Source: Thermoplasmata archaeon (GTDB lineage Archaea; Thermoplasmatota; Thermoplasmata; Thermoplasmatales; Thermoplasmataceae). Taken from it: DNA of 64,000 nucleotides. Below the pieces are notes generated by a model. That model worked only from the letters and a program-made list of their open reading frames with translations. It ran no database searches and was not told the origin of the DNA. Below, one piece after another: positions 51,440 through 62,387 of this stretch (position 1 is the first letter of the stretch; each line of letters starts with the position of its first letter). The position numbers and the translations under genes were made by a program. The stretch is taken from contig JAJZZE010000016.1 of the NCBI GenBank assembly GCA_021797735.1, positions 1 to 64,000 of the forward strand. Direction: 5' to 3'.

Positions 51440-54400
51440 GACTTTTTTCTACTATCTCCGTGTTTCCCTTTTTATCCGTAGTTACACCTATTATATTATC
51501 TGCAAATTTTGACACCGCTCCCTTTAACGATACCATTACTATCTGTGATTCCCTGGAACTTTCCCTGAATAATCCACCCACATGCTCTGCATTATTGCCA
51601 TCCAGAAACATATCAACCTCATCTAGGTAATATAAGGGCGATGGATTTTTTATCTGGAATGATAAAATCAGTGCCAGAACTGCAAGGCTTTTCTCCCCAC
51701 CGCTTAGGGCATCTATTTTTATCATGTACTCTCCCTTGGGTTTGGCCTTTATATAAATTTCAGAATTTAAAGGATCATTTCTATCCGTTATCTCCAGATT
51801 CGCTTCACCACCATTGGACAGTCTTGAATATACGATATGTAGTTGCCCGTTTATGCTATCGAATAAATCTATAAATGCATTTTTTTCATCCTCTATAATC
51901 TTATTCTGCAGTTCTATCAGGCTATTCTTTTCGTTTATTAACGTGTCATATTTGTTTTTATTATCTGTATATTTTTCATACTGTATATCATATTCATCTA
52001 TTGCCTTCTGATTTATTGGGCCAAGCTCCTCTATCCTTTTATAGTTTGATTCTATTCTATTTTTTATTTCATTTATACTCATTTTAAACTCTTTTAATTC
52101 AGATTTATTATTAACAATTTCCTCATCAATTACATCCAGCTGCGATGCCAGGTTCTCTATTTTTGTTCCCATTGTTGCCATTATAGTATTATTTGAGTTT
52201 ATATCATCCTCATTTTTCCTTATTTTATTTAATAAATCATCGTACTCATCTTTCAGTTCAAGTTTTTTATTGTATAAATCCCTTGATCTTGAATCTATTT
52301 CATATTCTTTATCCTTATAATTCTGCAATTCTGTGGATAAATCATTTATACTCTTATTATAATTATCTATTTCATTATTTTTGTCCTTTAACTCACTGTT
52401 ATAATTATCTATTTTATTTATTAAATCATCCCTTCTCTCAACTAGATGCTTTAAATCAGTATCTATAACGGAAATATTGTTTGAATAATTTTCAGCATTT
52501 TTCCGTGCATCATTTAACTGCCCCTCCATATCCTTTTCTATTTCCATATTTTCCGGGTTGATCTTTTTCAATTCCCGGAATATTTCATCCTTTTCTTTCT
52601 TTAAATTATACAGGTCAAGCTGAAGTTTTTTATTATCAAACTCTATATTCTCTCTTTTATTTTTATTTTCTTCTATTTTATTTTTTAAAATTTTTACCGT
52701 TTCATCGGTATTTTTTATTGCACTTTCCGACGCTACTAATAATTCATTTGTATTTTTAAGATTATTATTTTCTATATCCCTTTTCTTTGTTAACTCTGTT
52801 AATTGTTTCGATATTTCAGAAAGCTCACTGTTCTTCTGATTTATCTGTGGTATAATCAATGAGTTTTCTTCCTCAAGGTCTGCAATTAACTTATTTATTT
52901 TATTATATAATATCTCATCATTTTTTATATATCCGCCGGTCATTGATCCTGATGGGTCCAGTATATCACCATCAAATGTTACTATTCTTACTCCTGTCAT
53001 ATATTTTCTCGCTTTTTCAAGGTTATCCATTAATAATGTATCGCCGAATGTATATGATACAGCCTTTTCAAATTTTTTATCATATCTTACAAAGTTTCTT
53101 ATAAATCCAGTAGATTCACCAGATTTAACAAGTTCAATAGCCTTATCATGGTCTTTTGGAATCATAATTTTATTTAACGGTATAAACGTCAACCTTCCAA
53201 GTTTTTTGTTTTTTAATATCTCTATACATTTCTGTGCTATTAAATCATTATCCACAACTATTGAGTTTAATCTCGACCCACCCGAAACTATTATGGCATT
53301 TGCATATAAATCATCATATTCTATCAAATTTTTTAACTGCCCATAAATTCCATTTATAACACTATTTTCAATCATGTAATTTATTTCCTTAATTGCAGGA
53401 GATGTATTCCCGCGATAATTTAATCCCCTTAATTCCTTCTCCTTTTCCCTTATTTTTATATCATTATTACTTTTCTCTGTTACCATACCGTTCAGGCTGT
53501 TCCTTAAATCAACAAATCTTTTATTTATAATATTTATATTCTTATTATAATCGTTTATATTATCATTATATGTTTCTATTTTCCATCTGTAATCCTTTAT
53601 TTTCATTGTTTCGTTTTTAATAGATTCTTCATTGATAGACAGTTCCTTATTAAATGAGGATAATTCTTCATTTAATTTATTTATATCACCATTATTATTC
53701 AGTTTATCATTTAAAACCTGTGATTCATTATCTATTTCACTTAACCTTATATTTAAATTCTTTATTTTTTTTGAATTTTCATAGTTTTCCAGCCTGAATT
53801 TTTTTAAATCCTCCGCTATTCTATTAACTGCATTATTCGCCGTTTTAAAATACGTTTCATAATTCTTTTTTTCCTTATTCTTTTTATTTATCTCCTCATC
53901 TGCAAAGGTTAAGGCATCTTTTGATGTTTTTAACCTTATTTCCGTATTTGTTATCAGTTCCCTATCATTTTTTAGTTTTGTATTTAATTCCGCTATTGTT
54001 ATATTTACCCTTTCTATATTTTTCCTTATGCCCAGTATTTCTGATCCACCGAGTTCATTTAATTTTTTTTCTATTTCATTAATATTATTATTTATATCAG
54101 TTTTATTTTCAATCAATTTATCATTGTTTTTTTTCATTTCATCTATTTTATTTTTCAAATTTTCTATATTTTTATTGTAAATCTCTATTTCATTTTCAAT
54201 TCTATGCTTATCCTTTACCTTTAAAAATAATTTCATATCATCTATTTCTGTTTTTATTTCATTATACCTTTTTGCATTTTCCCGATCTATATCAAGGCCA
54301 TTTAAAGCCGTAGTTATTTCTTCTAACTTCGCTTCCATCCTGTTTATGTTTTCATTTAACCCATTTATATCATTTTTTGAGTTCTCTATCTTTTCCTTAT

Positions 54401-54896
54401 AACCCTCTATGCCCGCCATGGATTCAAACAATTTTCTTCTTTCGGCTCCGGACATTTTCAGTATGTTATTTATATCACCCTGCAATACAAAGCTATACGC
54501 ATCTAAATATATATGAAATGAGTCTATTAATTTTGAAACCTCATTATATTTTGATCTTTTATTGTTTATATAATAAATCGATTTATATTCCTCATTTGAA
54601 TAAACTATTTCCCTTTTTAATGCGAATTTTGTACCATCATCTGAAATGATATTCAATGTAACATAGCACCTTTTTTTTGGTGGATTTGATTTATGAATAA
54701 AATCGGATAATCTATCAACCCTTACGGTTTTATTTGACCTTATGCCAAGAACAAACAACATAGAATCACCTATATTGCTTTTACCCGCACCGTTAGGCCC
54801 TATTATAACTGTGAATCCCTTTCTGAGTTTTATCAGGCGTTTTTTACCGTAAGATTTAAAATTTTCCATCTCGATAGAATCCACAATCATTCTCAA
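51396..54896 (-). CDS. smc: Chromosome segregation ATPase SMC
   Basis: FTVIIGPNGAGKSNIGDSMLFVLG, hinge GGSRLNSIVVDNDLIAQKCIEILK, DALSGGEKSLAVLALILSFQ, coiled coils. Confidence 0.97.
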   Translation of the reverse strand: MRMIVDSIEMENFKSYGKKRLIKLRKGFTVIIGPNGAGKSNIGDSMLFVLGIRSNKTVRVDRLSDFIHKSNPPKKRCYVTLNIISDDGTKFALKREIVYSNEEYKSIYYINNKRSKYNEVSKLIDSFHIYLDAYSFVLQGDINNILKMSGAERRKLFESMAGIEGYKEKIENSKNDINGLNENINRMEAKLEEITTALNGLDIDRENAKRYNEIKTEIDDMKLFLKVKDKHRIENEIEIYNKNIENLKNKIDEMKKNNDKLIENKTDINNNINEIEKKLNELGGSEILGIRKNIERVNITIAELNTKLKNDRELITNTEIRLKTSKDALTFADEEINKKNKEKKNYETYFKTANNAVNRIAEDLKKFRLENYENSKKIKNLNIRLSEIDNESQVLNDKLNNNGDINKLNEELSSFNKELSINEESIKNETMKIKDYRWKIETYNDNINDYNKNINIINKRFVDLRNSLNGMVTEKSNNDIKIREKEKELRGLNYRGNTSPAIKEINYMIENSVINGIYGQLKNLIEYDDLYANAIIVSGGSRLNSIVVDNDLIAQKCIEILKNKKLGRLTFIPLNKIMIPKDHDKAIELVKSGESTGFIRNFVRYDKKFEKAVSYTFGDTLLMDNLEKARKYMTGVRIVTFDGDILDPSGSMTGGYIKNDEILYNKINKLIADLEEENSLIIPQINQKNSELSEISKQLTELTKKRDIENNNLKNTNELLVASESAIKNTDETVKILKNKIEENKNKRENIEFDNKKLQLDLYNLKKEKDEIFRELKKINPENMEIEKDMEGQLNDARKNAENYSNNISVIDTDLKHLVERRDDLINKIDNYNSELKDKNNEIDNYNKSINDLSTELQNYKDKEYEIDSRSRDLYNKKLELKDEYDDLLNKIRKNEDDINSNNTIMATMGTKIENLASQLDVIDEEIVNNKSELKEFKMSINEIKNRIESNYKRIEELGPINQKAIDEYDIQYEKYTDNKNKYDTLINEKNSLIELQNKIIEDEKNAFIDLFDSINGQLHIVYSRLSNGGEANLEITDRNDPLNSEIYIKAKPKGEYMIKIDALSGGEKSLAVLALILSFQIKNPSPLYYLDEVDMFLDGNNAEHVGGLFRESSRESQIVMVSLKGAVSKFADNIIGVTTDKKGNTEIVEKSLDEKTKKDDVNESK

Positions 54897-55042
54897 ACGA
54901 TAGAAAAAAACATATATATATTTTTCTATTCTATCCGGGGCAGTTACCTTGAATTATAAAATGAGCAGTTTGATCACATATTTTCCCTTTAATTTACGGC
55001 CAGTATAAAAATTTATATTGTGGGATATAATTACAGTTTACA

Positions 55043-55366
55043 ATGACATTGAGGGCAAAAAAAGTTGCAAGAAAGAATACGGAAAAGACTTATTACAGTA
55101 TTGTGGATGAGAAACGTGTGAATGGCAAGGTTGTACAGAAATATGTTGGATACATGGGAAAAGTACCCGGCTCCAAGAATGATATCAAACCTGAGGATAT
55201 CATGAAGTATATTCAGAGGCTTATGAATAAGGGCATATCGCAGGAGGATATAGATCAGATCCTCAGAAAGATAGGTATAGAATATGATACAGGGCCAATA
55301 ATTAAAATTATTAGGGAGAATAAACTGAGGATTAAGAACATAACCCTTACACGCACGAAACAATAA
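55043..55366 (+). CDS. Stand-alone transposase N-terminal-like protein
   Basis: KTYYSIVDEKRVNGKVVQKYVGYMGKVPG resembles the N-terminal domain of IS1634/IS4-type transposases; no catalytic domain follows. Confidence 0.5.
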   Translation: MTLRAKKVARKNTEKTYYSIVDEKRVNGKVVQKYVGYMGKVPGSKNDIKPEDIMKYIQRLMNKGISQEDIDQILRKIGIEYDTGPIIKIIRENKLRIKNITLTRTKQ

Positions 55367-55670
55367 ATAAACATTGTAATTTTTATAAAAATTGATAAAA
55401 TAGTTGGAAATCTAAAAGAATTTTGACGCCATATTAATGAACATAGAATTAAAGCAATAATATTTATACCTGCAAAGCAATTACTTCATTTGATACAGAT
55501 GAAAGAAAAATTTAATTTATCCCGCTCAATTATTGTTAATGATCAACTGGTAGCAAACCCTAGGTAATCTTCGGCTATGGCTGTATACAGAACCAGAGAA
55601 TATGAAGAAAATGCCGCATCTTATTATTAAATAATATGAGTAAGGTATTGGGAATTAATAGGGTGAGATT

Positions 55671-56132
55671 ATGGAGATTATGTTTAATCAAAACTATAAT
55701 AGTGTTACGATAGATACAGATGTAAATAATAATACAATACGGTCACAGATAAGGCATCTCCTAAATAAATTATTACAAAATATAAATGAAAATAGTACTG
55801 TAAACATGAATATACCTGCAAAAAGTGAAATGATACAGATAATAAATTTGATTGCGGATATCGATGATTACGATGGTTTAAATAATTTATTTGATATAGA
55901 TCAGATGCAGGAATTATGGAAAATAATCCTTTATACGGTTAATGAACATAGTGAATATGGTAAACCATTTATAAATATTGTATATGACGATGATGTCCCA
56001 TCTTATATAGACATTATGTTTCCAAATTGCAACTGGGATGAATGGGGGACTCTAGAAAAAGAGTTAAAAACCATGGTACATTTTATTAAAGAGAGGATAA
56101 TGGTAACATGTGTAAAGGGATTGACGGAATAA
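55671..56132 (+). CDS. Hypothetical protein
   Basis: 153-aa acidic ORF with archaeal codon bias. Confidence 0.6.
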   Translation: MEIMFNQNYNSVTIDTDVNNNTIRSQIRHLLNKLLQNINENSTVNMNIPAKSEMIQIINLIADIDDYDGLNNLFDIDQMQELWKIILYTVNEHSEYGKPFINIVYDDDVPSYIDIMFPNCNWDEWGTLEKELKTMVHFIKERIMVTCVKGLTE

Positions 56133-56231
56133 ACACAGCGAGTCCTTCATTGAACATTGCGAAAATAATATTGTAGATATAAAATGCATAGTTAACAATA
56201 ACATATTTATTATAGTATAATATAGTGTTTT

Positions 56232-56414
56232 ATGTATAATAAAAATGACAATGCCACAAAAAAACAGATATCGTTCATAAACGATTTATTAAAAAGGGAC
56301 GACAGCAATCAGAAAGTTGTTGATGATTATGTAAAATCATTGAAAAAGGGTTCTATTGAAGAATTAAGCAAAAGAGAAGCATCAACATTGCTGGATAAAT
56401 TACTGAAAAAATAA
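56232..56414 (+). CDS. Small hypothetical protein
   Basis: ATKKQISFINDLLKRDD...IEELSKREASTLLDKLLKK resembles a short domain found appended to other proteins. Confidence 0.55.
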   Translation: MYNKNDNATKKQISFINDLLKRDDSNQKVVDDYVKSLKKGSIEELSKREASTLLDKLLKK

Positions 56415-56446
56415 AAATTAATAAAATAATATAACATCACCCATAA

Positions 56447-57436
56447 ATGAATAAAATTGAATTGCTTAAAAAAGGTACATCGGAAATAGTGACAGAGGCA
56501 GAATCGGAAAAATTACTGGAAGGCAATTCGAAGGCATATATAGGTTTTGAACCATCAGGATTGCCGCATATTGCAACATTATTATGGGTAAATAAATTAA
56601 ATGACCTGGTAGATTTAAATATGGATGTTACCGTTTTGCTTGCAGACTGGCATGCAATGGTAAATGATAAATTAGATGGTGACCTAAATAAAATAATAGA
56701 AAGCGGCAACTTCTTTAAAAAGGCCATGTTAGCTTCAGGGCTAAGTGAAAAGGTCAAATTTGTATGGGCACATGATCTGGTTTCAAGCAGCGATTACTGG
56801 GGATTACTATTAAAAATCGCAAAGGCCTCCTCATTATCAAGGATAAGAAGGTCACTGCCAATAATGGGCAGAACAGAGGATGATGCTGATAAGGATTTCA
56901 GCAAATATATATATCCGTTAATGCAGGTAACCGATGTTTTTTATTTAGATTCAGATTTTGCACTGGGTGGCACAGACCAGAGGCATGCATATATGCTTGC
57001 CAGGGATATAGCTGAAAAGATGGAAAGAAAGAAACCGGTTTTAATTGAGGGCCCATTAATATCAAGTTTAAAGGGAATGGGTAGAATGGACAATTTCAAA
57101 AAGATGTCAAAAAGCTCTCCGGATTCTGCAATGTTTTTAAATGATAATAACGATGATATAAAAAGAAAGATAAAAAATGCTTTCTGTCCCATGGGAATCA
57201 CTGAAAATAACCCCATAATTGATATATTTAAATACATTATATTTCCATACTATAAGACCGAAATAACCATTAACAGGCCAGAATCCCATGGAGGACCATT
57301 TACAGTTAAATCCTTTGAGGAACTTAATAAATTATATTTAAACTCACAAATACATCCAATGGATCTGAAAAATGCGGTAAGTGATATATTGATTGAGATA
57401 ATATCACCTATAAGCACTAAATTAAAAAGTGATTAA
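56447..57436 (+). CDS. tyrS: Tyrosyl-tRNA synthetase
   Basis: AYIGFEPSGLPHIATLLWVNKL, LADWHAMVNDKLDGD, LGGTDQRHAYMLARDIAEK, KMSKSSPDSAMFL (KMSKS). Confidence 0.95.
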   Translation: MNKIELLKKGTSEIVTEAESEKLLEGNSKAYIGFEPSGLPHIATLLWVNKLNDLVDLNMDVTVLLADWHAMVNDKLDGDLNKIIESGNFFKKAMLASGLSEKVKFVWAHDLVSSSDYWGLLLKIAKASSLSRIRRSLPIMGRTEDDADKDFSKYIYPLMQVTDVFYLDSDFALGGTDQRHAYMLARDIAEKMERKKPVLIEGPLISSLKGMGRMDNFKKMSKSSPDSAMFLNDNNDDIKRKIKNAFCPMGITENNPIIDIFKYIIFPYYKTEITINRPESHGGPFTVKSFEELNKLYLNSQIHPMDLKNAVSDILIEIISPISTKLKSD

Positions 57437-57719
57437 ATTGCCATGGATGCCAAAAAAAGCAGTGGAAAAAAGCGTTTACAGTACATCATTAAAGATGGAG
57501 AATAACCGTATAATAACATTAAAGACCCGTAAAAAGGATAGAACAGTCAGCATTAAGAAAATAGATAATAAATATGAATTAACAGAGGATGGTTTTAAAA
57601 AAGCGGTTTACAGGGTAAATGATGAAAAAACGTTAAAAAAATCCCTGAAGGACCTTATAGAAATGGAATTTCCCAGAAGCCATGAAATACTGGTTACAAA
57701 TCAGGAAGTTAGCAAATGA
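57429..57719 (+). CDS. Hypothetical protein
   Basis: Overlaps the tyrS end by 8 bp, 96 aa, Lys-rich. Confidence 0.65.
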   Translation: MIKLPWMPKKAVEKSVYSTSLKMENNRIITLKTRKKDRTVSIKKIDNKYELTEDGFKKAVYRVNDEKTLKKSLKDLIEMEFPRSHEILVTNQEVSK

Positions 57720-57720
57720 C

Positions 57721-58740
57721 CTAAAAGAATTTATCCAGATTTGATTGATTGGCATTTGAATAATTTTTTTCTATGGAATCCATTATGGAATTTATTCTAT
57801 TTTCCGAAAATCCACGCTCATTGCAGAGATAACCTATGATTCCTTCCCTGTTCACCGGCCTAAATTCCAGTTTATCTATATTTTCAACAGGAGGATTTTT
57901 AAAGAAATTTTCTATTTCGTCCAGATTTTCAATGCTTTTATTTTTAGCCTTTAATACATCATTTATATTATTATATTTTTTTATCAGTGATAATGCGGTT
58001 TTTGCACCTATACCCCTTATACCCGGATTAAAATCTGTGCCTACAAGTATTCCTATATCTATCAGCTGATCCTGTGTTATTCCATTGTAATTTAAATTTT
58101 CATTTAATTCTATTATCTCCGGGACAATATTTATAAATTTGCCGGTACCGGATATTCTTCTTCTGCCGTACATTGTAAAGTTTCTCAAAACCCTTCTTGC
58201 ACCGAATAACAGGCAATCATAATCCTGGGATATCGTTGAATCAACTATGCCAACTTTACTCATGTATGATGCCTGTGCCTCCCCCTCAGACGGTGCCTGA
58301 ACCCATGGTATTCCCATATAATCAAGTAATTTTTTTGATTCGTTTACCACATCATCCGTGATATAATTTATTCTTGATGATAATGATTTTATTTTTTCTG
58401 TATCATTATTTTTTATTGCAATATTTAATTCATCTATATTTTTTTCCCTTATTACCCGCCTCTCCTTCAGTGTTTCAAATTTTAAATAGAATGGTTTTCC
58501 ATCAAATGAGTATACGGGTTTTATATTGTTTTCCAGCAGTGTTGCTGTCCTGTAAAAAATACCTGATAAGTGTGATGTTATATTTCCACTGGCATCTTTT
58601 AATGGTTCACCATTTTCTCCCCTTATACTGCTCAGAAACTGATAGATAATATTGTATGCATCTACGGATACCACTGTCCCAGAATTTTCTTTAATGCTTG
58701 TCTTATGTTTTAACAGTATGCCAGATATGTCTACCCCCAT
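57721..58740 (-). CDS. fen: Flap endonuclease 1
   Basis: VSVDAYNIIYQFLSSIRGENGEPL, PWVQAPSEGEAQASYM, SQDYDCLLFGARRVLRN, IGILVGTDFNPGIRGIGAKTALSLIKKY. Confidence 0.96.
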   Translation of the reverse strand: MGVDISGILLKHKTSIKENSGTVVSVDAYNIIYQFLSSIRGENGEPLKDASGNITSHLSGIFYRTATLLENNIKPVYSFDGKPFYLKFETLKERRVIREKNIDELNIAIKNNDTEKIKSLSSRINYITDDVVNESKKLLDYMGIPWVQAPSEGEAQASYMSKVGIVDSTISQDYDCLLFGARRVLRNFTMYGRRRISGTGKFINIVPEIIELNENLNYNGITQDQLIDIGILVGTDFNPGIRGIGAKTALSLIKKYNNINDVLKAKNKSIENLDEIENFFKNPPVENIDKLEFRPVNREGIIGYLCNERGFSENRINSIMDSIEKNYSNANQSNLDKFF

Positions 58741-58742
58741 AA

Positions 58743-59453
58743 TTACATCTCACATGATAATCCATTATCAACTATTTTAAACTCTGTAAATAGATTTTCA
58801 GATATTGATCTATGCTTTGTTACAGTAAGTTTTCTTATTCCATTACTCTCCTTATCTATTCTAAATATTGCCTTCATTGCATGGTCTATGAAGAAGCCAC
58901 CAAACGGTTCGAGTGATTTATTCTCCACATCCTCATATATTTGATTTGTTATTATAACCGGTATTCTGTATTTTGATGCTATACCCGCCAGTATATTCAA
59001 CTGTTTTTCATACCCCTCCATCCTTGCGGCCAGGTCATTGCCCGTTTCCATTCTAAAAAAATTTGTGAATGAATCAACAACTAAAAGCCCCATACTTTTA
59101 TTTGAACTGTATTTTTCCTTTATCAATTTTTCCGCCCTTATAATTGCCAGATACTGGTCATCCAGGGATTTGACTCTGTACAGATTCATTTCCTTGAATA
59201 TATCATCATCATTTCCGGCTATCTGAGAAAATCTTTCTATGGAAAATCCCTCTGTATCTATATATATTATGGGTTTACCACTTTTTATTACAGAATATGA
59301 ATATACCATTGCAATGTTGGTTTTCCCAGATCCACCCTCTCCATAAAATTCTGTAATTATTTCAGGCTCTACCCCACCATTCATTAAATTATCTATGCAT
59401 TTATATCCGCTTTGAATTTTCTCAATTTTATCTGTAAATTTAATTTTTTCCAT
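58743..59453 (-). CDS. radB: DNA repair and recombination protein RadB
   Basis: IITEFYGEGGSGKTNIAMVYSYSV, IYIDTEGFSIERF, LLVVDSFTNFFRME; RecA core without the N-terminal HhH domain. Confidence 0.9.
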   Translation of the reverse strand: MEKIKFTDKIEKIQSGYKCIDNLMNGGVEPEIITEFYGEGGSGKTNIAMVYSYSVIKSGKPIIYIDTEGFSIERFSQIAGNDDDIFKEMNLYRVKSLDDQYLAIIRAEKLIKEKYSSNKSMGLLVVDSFTNFFRMETGNDLAARMEGYEKQLNILAGIASKYRIPVIITNQIYEDVENKSLEPFGGFFIDHAMKAIFRIDKESNGIRKLTVTKHRSISENLFTEFKIVDNGLSCEM

Positions 59454-59520
59454 TTATTGTGTATTATACAATATAAAAAAATGTTTCTAATATGATTTAG
59501 ATAAGTTATTTATAATAAAT

Positions 59521-59979
59521 TTGCATACAACTCTAATGGCAAATACATACCTTGTATTAGGTTTAATTATTTTGGTTGTTAGCATATTTGCGTTTTTAGT
59601 TCGTGTAACTTTTCTGGCAGTTCCATTATTTATTGTATTTTTAGTTTTTATGTTTCTGTTTTACAGAACATCAACAGCAAGGGTAAATAAAAAGGTCTCA
59701 AACATAACCTATGATGGAATAATAGAAACAGGTATTTCCAAGATAAAAAGAGGGACATTTTATATAGATCAGGATAAATTTATAAGCATTATGGAAAAAA
59801 TAAGCGATATAGTCTCATCACAGGGTAATATGCCAGAATTTGGCCTTGATGCCCTGTATCTTAATTTTAATACACAGGTCAGGGCGGAATCTGTGGCAAA
59901 AGCCATAAATGAACGTGGTGTGAAAGCATCTCCATTGCAGGAGAGAACCAACTGGAAGGTAAAGATAGATTTTTCATAA
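59521..59979 (+). CDS. Membrane protein, hypothetical
   Basis: Two N-terminal TM helices followed by a soluble domain; TTG or internal ATG start. Confidence 0.65.
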   Translation: MHTTLMANTYLVLGLIILVVSIFAFLVRVTFLAVPLFIVFLVFMFLFYRTSTARVNKKVSNITYDGIIETGISKIKRGTFYIDQDKFISIMEKISDIVSSQGNMPEFGLDALYLNFNTQVRAESVAKAINERGVKASPLQERTNWKVKIDFS

Positions 59980-60142
59980 TTATAAATTTTATAAATTCAT
60001 CCACAGCACAGTAAAATATTATTTACTCTTGCATATATAATAAGATGTATATGAATTAATAGTAGTAGCAAACATTATGGTTGGCAATATACAGCATAGA
60101 AACTGTCGAAAAGTTTAAGTTAAGATACTGTATAAAAGTTTC

Positions 60143-60727
60143 ATGGATACTAATATAGATGAAGAGAATGAGCCTATAGGCAGATTTACCACTCTCCCGG
60201 AAGGAATACTGGTGAGGCTTAATAAGCAAATAATGCAGGGGGAGAAAATAGAATTCTCACTCAGGTCTGTTGTGGGATCCCACAGCGAGGGGGCATTTGC
60301 AGGTGTAAAACCTGGGTTTTCATTTGGTTCTGCAAGAAGTAGAAATATTAAAAACGAACAGATAGGGCATCCATGGATGGTTATAACCAATCAGAGGCTT
60401 TTTCTGGTTTCCAAGGGTTTGATAAGTTTTGAGACAAGGGTATTTAGGTATGAGCAGATAAGTTCGGTGGAACTTCAGCAGGGGATACTCTCTGATAAGC
60501 TTTTAATCCAGGGTATGGGGGTGTCGGAAGTATGGGAATTCAGACGTAAGTTAAGAGAAATGTCAGAAAAAGCAGCAAGGTACATACAGGAGAAAATTAA
60601 TATTCCCCTTCAGGGTAAAGGTTCTGGTGGGTCTGCTGCAGATCCCGTCAACGAACTTAAAGTCAGGCTAGCAAGAGGAGAGATTACAGCAGATGAATAC
60701 AATAAACTGAAGGACATGTTGAAATAA
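60143..60727 (+). CDS. PH-like plus SHOCT domain protein
   Basis: HPWMVITNQRLFLVSKGLISFETRVFRYEQISSVELQQGILSDKLLIQG (PH-like); C-terminal VNELKVRLARGEITADEYNKLKDML (SHOCT). Confidence 0.8.
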   Translation: MDTNIDEENEPIGRFTTLPEGILVRLNKQIMQGEKIEFSLRSVVGSHSEGAFAGVKPGFSFGSARSRNIKNEQIGHPWMVITNQRLFLVSKGLISFETRVFRYEQISSVELQQGILSDKLLIQGMGVSEVWEFRRKLREMSEKAARYIQEKINIPLQGKGSGGSAADPVNELKVRLARGEITADEYNKLKDMLK

Positions 60728-60766
60728 CCGCATTAATTTATCTATTTTTATTTATATAAAAATGTG

Positions 60767-60793
60767 TACCGATTTTTAAATTTTTTATCGGTA
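60767..60793. promoter_or_regulatory. Inverted repeat TACCGAT-N13-ATCGGTA upstream of the MFS gene
   Basis: Perfect 7-bp arms at 60767-60773 and 60787-60793 in the intergenic region. Confidence 0.4.
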
Positions 60794-60908
60794 TAATACA
60801 GGTACATTTAACAGCATGGGCAGGAAATTAGTTCCACAAATTAGTAGATCATATATGGATCTTACCTGAAAATGTTAAACTAAGCAAGGGAATAGTTTAA
60901 TTTTACCG

Positions 60909-62117
60909 ATGCAATACCGTTCTATGAAGGATTACATTAATGCGACAGTTTCTTCAACGGGTGCATGGATTGGTAATATTTATGACCTGACAATTCTAAC
61001 ATACGTATATGTTGAACTTGAGAGATATTATCATATTACATTAGTGGATGTATCCTTACTATTTGCTTTAGGTTTAATTGGTAGATTTTTTGGCGGAGTC
61101 TACCTCGGAAACATGAGTGATAAGCATGGAAGCAGGCATATAATGATAATAAGCACTGCAGGCTATGCAGTATTTGCAGGCATAATGGCTTTTTCTCCGG
61201 ATGCTATTATATTATTTGCCTCAAGGTTTATTCAGGGTATATTTATGGGAGGAGAATGGGCATCAGGATCCGTTCTCGGATATGAATTTGCACCTCAAAA
61301 CAAAAGGGGGACAATATTCGGGATAATTCAGAGTGGTTATGGCATAGGATATGCATTGACCGGTGTGACATACCTGTTATTTTTACCCACAATAGCCGTT
61401 AACTGGAGATATTTGCTTATTACAGGTGCGATACCATTAATAATTGCACCGTACACATTATTCAGGGTCCCAAAGGATATTTTAAAGGATAATAATGTGG
61501 AAAAAATCAGGTTACTGGATTATAAAAGGCCACTGGTTAAATCCATGGTAATGCTATCAGGATTTTTTGCGGCATATTTTTCAATATTCTCATTTTATCC
61601 AACAATAGCACCCTCTTTTGGTGTTTCACCATCAACTGTTGGTTATATGATGATAATAACTAGCATTGTTATAACAGGGACATTCATAATTTTCGGCAAT
61701 CTTGCCATGAAAATTAGCAAAAAAACATTATTAATTTCCGGTGTAATTATCTCATTAATATTTGCATGGTTTGCAATGCCATTTTCCCCGTTTTTAAAGC
61801 CATTTTCTCTGTTAAGTTTAGTAATATTTACAGTAGGCATAGGATCAATGCCCATAGTACCATTATTATTGATGGAACGCATAAATCCAGTAGCCAGGGG
61901 TACCATATCCGGTATTTCATATAATTTTGGCGCATTATTCGGTGGTGTTATTTCAGTTGTACTGGGATTTATAGGTGATTATGTTGGCTACAGTACATTA
62001 ATTATAATAATAGATGTAACCACATTACTGTGCTTAATAGCAGTTATAGTAACGGCATCAACAATAAGAAAAACCAGAAATGTAAATAATTATGAGGTTG
62101 CTAACAGGGCAGAATAA
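60909..62117 (+). CDS. MFS transporter
   Basis: GLIGRFFGGVYLGNMSDKHGSRHIMI, FASRFIQGIFMGGEWASGSVLGYEFAP; 12-TM pattern. Confidence 0.93.
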   Translation: MQYRSMKDYINATVSSTGAWIGNIYDLTILTYVYVELERYYHITLVDVSLLFALGLIGRFFGGVYLGNMSDKHGSRHIMIISTAGYAVFAGIMAFSPDAIILFASRFIQGIFMGGEWASGSVLGYEFAPQNKRGTIFGIIQSGYGIGYALTGVTYLLFLPTIAVNWRYLLITGAIPLIIAPYTLFRVPKDILKDNNVEKIRLLDYKRPLVKSMVMLSGFFAAYFSIFSFYPTIAPSFGVSPSTVGYMMIITSIVITGTFIIFGNLAMKISKKTLLISGVIISLIFAWFAMPFSPFLKPFSLLSLVIFTVGIGSMPIVPLLLMERINPVARGTISGISYNFGALFGGVISVVLGFIGDYVGYSTLIIIIDVTTLLCLIAVIVTASTIRKTRNVNNYEVANRAE

Positions 62118-62387
62118 AATCATTACTGCCTGCTATAACGAATACTACTAAACGTTTATTTCTCCCAGCAGTTACTGCGTACTCCATTCCAGATTATCCA
62201 CGAAATACATAGGAATTCCTGAATTAGGGCACCTTTAGATGAATACATAAGCTTCCCGGAGTCTGTAAATTACTTCATAGATTTATTTATACAGTGAAGT
62301 ATCATGAATATTTCATTATAAAATAATAAAGATAATTGCCATGGCCAGAAATGAAAAAAATAATAAACCATTTATTATTATGCAATA

